A stretch of DNA of 64,000 bases, taken from the NCBI RefSeq assembly GCF_000384315.1, contig NZ_ARVW01000001.1, positions 4,340,157 to 4,404,156 on the forward strand, given 5' to 3'. Shown in pieces: positions 62,734 through 64,000 of the stretch (positions within the stretch are counted from its first letter, which is position 1; each line of letters begins with the position of its first letter). The notes beneath the pieces are model-generated. The model was given only the letters and a program-made list of their open reading frames with translations. It did not search any database and had not been told where the DNA came from. Source of the stretch: Amycolatopsis nigrescens CSC17Ta-90 (GTDB lineage Bacteria; Actinomycetota; Actinomycetes; Mycobacteriales; Pseudonocardiaceae). A program made the translations under genes and the position numbers.

Positions 62734-63563
62734 ACCTGCTGAGCCTGTTCGGCCGCGGCGCGCAACGGCCGGTGCCGGTGCCCGAGCGGGGGACCGTGCT
62801 CGCCGAAGCCGAGGAGGTCACCGTGGAGGTGGCCGGGAAACGGCTGCTGGACCGGGTTTCGCTGTCCGTGCACGCCGGTGAGGTGCTGGTGCTGGTGGGG
62901 CCGAACGGCGCGGGCAAGTCCACCCTGCTCGCCGCGCTGGCCGGCGATCGCCGGCCGTCCGCCGGCCAGGTGCGCGTCGCCGGCAGGCCGGTGCCGGAAT
63001 GGTCCACAGTGGAGTTGGCGCAGCGGCGATCCGTGTTGCCGCAGCAGAATCCGCTCTCTTTCCCGTTCGAGGTGCTGGCCGTGGTGCGGATGGGCCGGGC
63101 GCCGTGGGAGGGCACCGAGGCCGAGCTCGAAGACGACGCCGTGGTCGAGGCAGCGCTCGCCGCGACCGAGCTCGGCGCGTTCCGGCACCGCCGCTACCCG
63201 TCGCTGTCCGGTGGCGAGCAGGCGCGCGCGGCGCTGGCCAGGGTGCTCGCGCAGGCAGCGCCCCTGCTGCTGCTCGACGAACCGACCGCCTCGCTCGACC
63301 TGCGGCACCAGGAAGAAGTGCTGAAGCTGGCTCGCACCAGGGCCGCCGAGGGCGACGGCGTGCTGCTGGTGCTGCACGACCTTGGCCTCGCGGCCGCCTT
63401 CGCGGACCGGATGGCGGTACTGGCCGACGGCGAGCTGGCCGCGGTGGGCCCGCCGGAGCAGGTGTGCACCGAAGACCTGCTCGGCGAGGTCTACCGGTAC
63501 CCGGTCGAGGTGATCACCCACCCGAGGACCGGTAAACCCGTCGCCCTGCCCGTTCGCGACTGA
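62730..63563 (+). CDS. hmuV: Haem ABC transporter ATPase HmuV
   Basis: 277 residues from ATG 62730, overlapping hmuU by 4 nt. Walker A VGPNGAGKST, Q-loop VLPQQNPLSFPF, signature LSGGEQARAALARVLA, Walker B LLLLDEPTASLD, H-loop VLHDLGLAAAFAD. The PEQVCTEDLLGEVYRYPVEV ending is typical for HmuV. Powers haem import with HmuTU. Followed by a small secreted protein gene after 13 nt, so one operon. Confidence 0.92.
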   Translation: MNLLSLFGRGAQRPVPVPERGTVLAEAEEVTVEVAGKRLLDRVSLSVHAGEVLVLVGPNGAGKSTLLAALAGDRRPSAGQVRVAGRPVPEWSTVELAQRRSVLPQQNPLSFPFEVLAVVRMGRAPWEGTEAELEDDAVVEAALAATELGAFRHRRYPSLSGGEQARAALARVLAQAAPLLLLDEPTASLDLRHQEEVLKLARTRAAEGDGVLLVLHDLGLAAAFADRMAVLADGELAAVGPPEQVCTEDLLGEVYRYPVEVITHPRTGKPVALPVRD

Positions 63564-63576
63564 TCAGGAGGTTCGG

Positions 63577-64000
63577 ATGAGACGATCCATAGTGGACAGA
63601 CCACGGCGGGCGGTGGCGTTGATCGCGGCCGCCATCGCCGGATTCGCGCTGTTGCCGGTGCCGGTCGGTGACGCGGCTGCCGCGGGTGCCTCGGTGAGCG
63701 TGTCGCCGGGCAGCGCGGACCCCGACTACGCCACCGAGGTGCAGCTGCGCGGCACCGGGTTCCAGTCCGTGCCCAAGGGCCACGGCGGCATCTACGTGCT
63801 CTTCGGCTGGGTGTCGGACTCGGCGTGGCGGCCGAGCGAGGGCGGCTCGGCCGGCGAGACCTACCGGTACGTGCAGGACAGCGAAGCCAAGGACAACCAC
63901 GGTTTCCAGCGTTTCGTGTCCTTCCCCGGCAGCGATACCGAAACTTCGGCCAACGGCGGGGTGGTGTCGGCGGACGGTTCCTGGAGCACCCGGCTGGTGA
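63577..64000 (+). CDS. Secreted protein of haem-uptake operon (cut by window end)
   Basis: ATG 63577 with CAGGAGG upstream; 141 residues are visible before the window ends. Signal peptide MRRSIVDRPRRAVALIAAAI with cleavage near AAAAGA, then SVSVSPGSADPDYATEVQLR, GTGFQSVPKGHGGIYVLFGW and RFVSFPGSDTETSANGG. An Ig-like beta protein seen beside actinobacterial haem transporters and probably a surface haem-handling or structural protein (HtaA-like role inferred from position). Complete length unknown. Confidence 0.7.
   Translation, partial: MRRSIVDRPRRAVALIAAAIAGFALLPVPVGDAAAAGASVSVSPGSADPDYATEVQLRGTGFQSVPKGHGGIYVLFGWVSDSAWRPSEGGSAGETYRYVQDSEAKDNHGFQRFVSFPGSDTETSANGGVVSADGSWSTRLV

Overview
The window is GC-rich actinobacterial chromosome with many GTG/TTG starts and tightly packed, often 4-nt-overlapping genes. 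Multi-gene 'conservon' signalling modules, an Rpf-type secreted muralytic factor, CRP- and IdeR-type operators, and proteins closest in style to Amycolatopsis or Mycobacterium families point to a Pseudonocardiales-like organism (inference from protein families; no rRNA is present). I see no tRNA, rRNA, CRISPR array, transposase or prophage gene.

Layout. 1-5.5 kb: end of a DUF4253 protein, TetR regulator, secreted SGNH esterase, XPB-type repair helicase, a small membrane protein and an orphan NMT1-like binding lipoprotein. 5.6-19.7 kb: signalling island with a lone NIT-domain sensor kinase plus CutC, a glutamate-type ABC uptake cluster (two binding proteins and two permeases but no ATPase), a complete conservon (kinase, roadblock, DUF742, GTPase) and an extra roadblock-DUF742 pair. 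19.7-32.6 kb: helicase-associated protein, malic enzyme, and molybdenum cofactor genes (moaC, a mogA-moaE fusion, moaD, moaA) interleaved with rpf and a GDPD-like enzyme, then a TOBE regulator and modABC. 32.6-40.9 kb: HAD phosphatase, metallophosphoesterase, snapalysin-like protease, YccF protein, then a 1571-residue secreted protein fusing a sorbosone-dehydrogenase propeller to a DUF1080 (3-keto-glycoside hydrolase-like) domain, followed by a stand-alone DUF1080 protein. 41-47 kb: FadD-type ligase and a two-component system, bracketed by two 53-bp palindromes, then R2-like ligand-binding oxidase with its TetR regulator. 47-58.8 kb: CspB-like protein, DUF2771 lipoprotein, two MFS transporters, glutaminyl cyclase, DUF3027, sacsin-like ATPase, DUF2530, purine permease, MarR. 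58.8-64 kb: superoxide dismutase and a haem-uptake locus (hmuTUV) flanked by small secreted proteins and IdeR boxes.

The order XPB, helicase-associated protein, small protein, moaC, mog, moaE, rpfA, moaD, moaA, YccF, cspB, exported protein, MFS, MarR, DUF3027 matches, from memory, the Mycobacterium tuberculosis Rv0861c-Rv0883c block. Here it is opened up by several insertions, the largest (about 16 kb) holding the conservons and the glutamate cluster.

The most striking unexplained structure is in the non-coding DNA. There are several dispersed or tandem repeat families: three 42-bp palindromes (one serving as the 5' end of modB, another supplying a stop codon), two 53-bp palindromes, a 22-bp tandem array, 75/60-bp direct repeats, and a nested inverted-repeat cluster. 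An almost ideal IdeR box lies in a gene-free gap beside two strong hairpins next to sodA, suggesting an iron-controlled small RNA. The rpf leader carries a perfect CRP site and a candidate variant c-di-AMP riboswitch.
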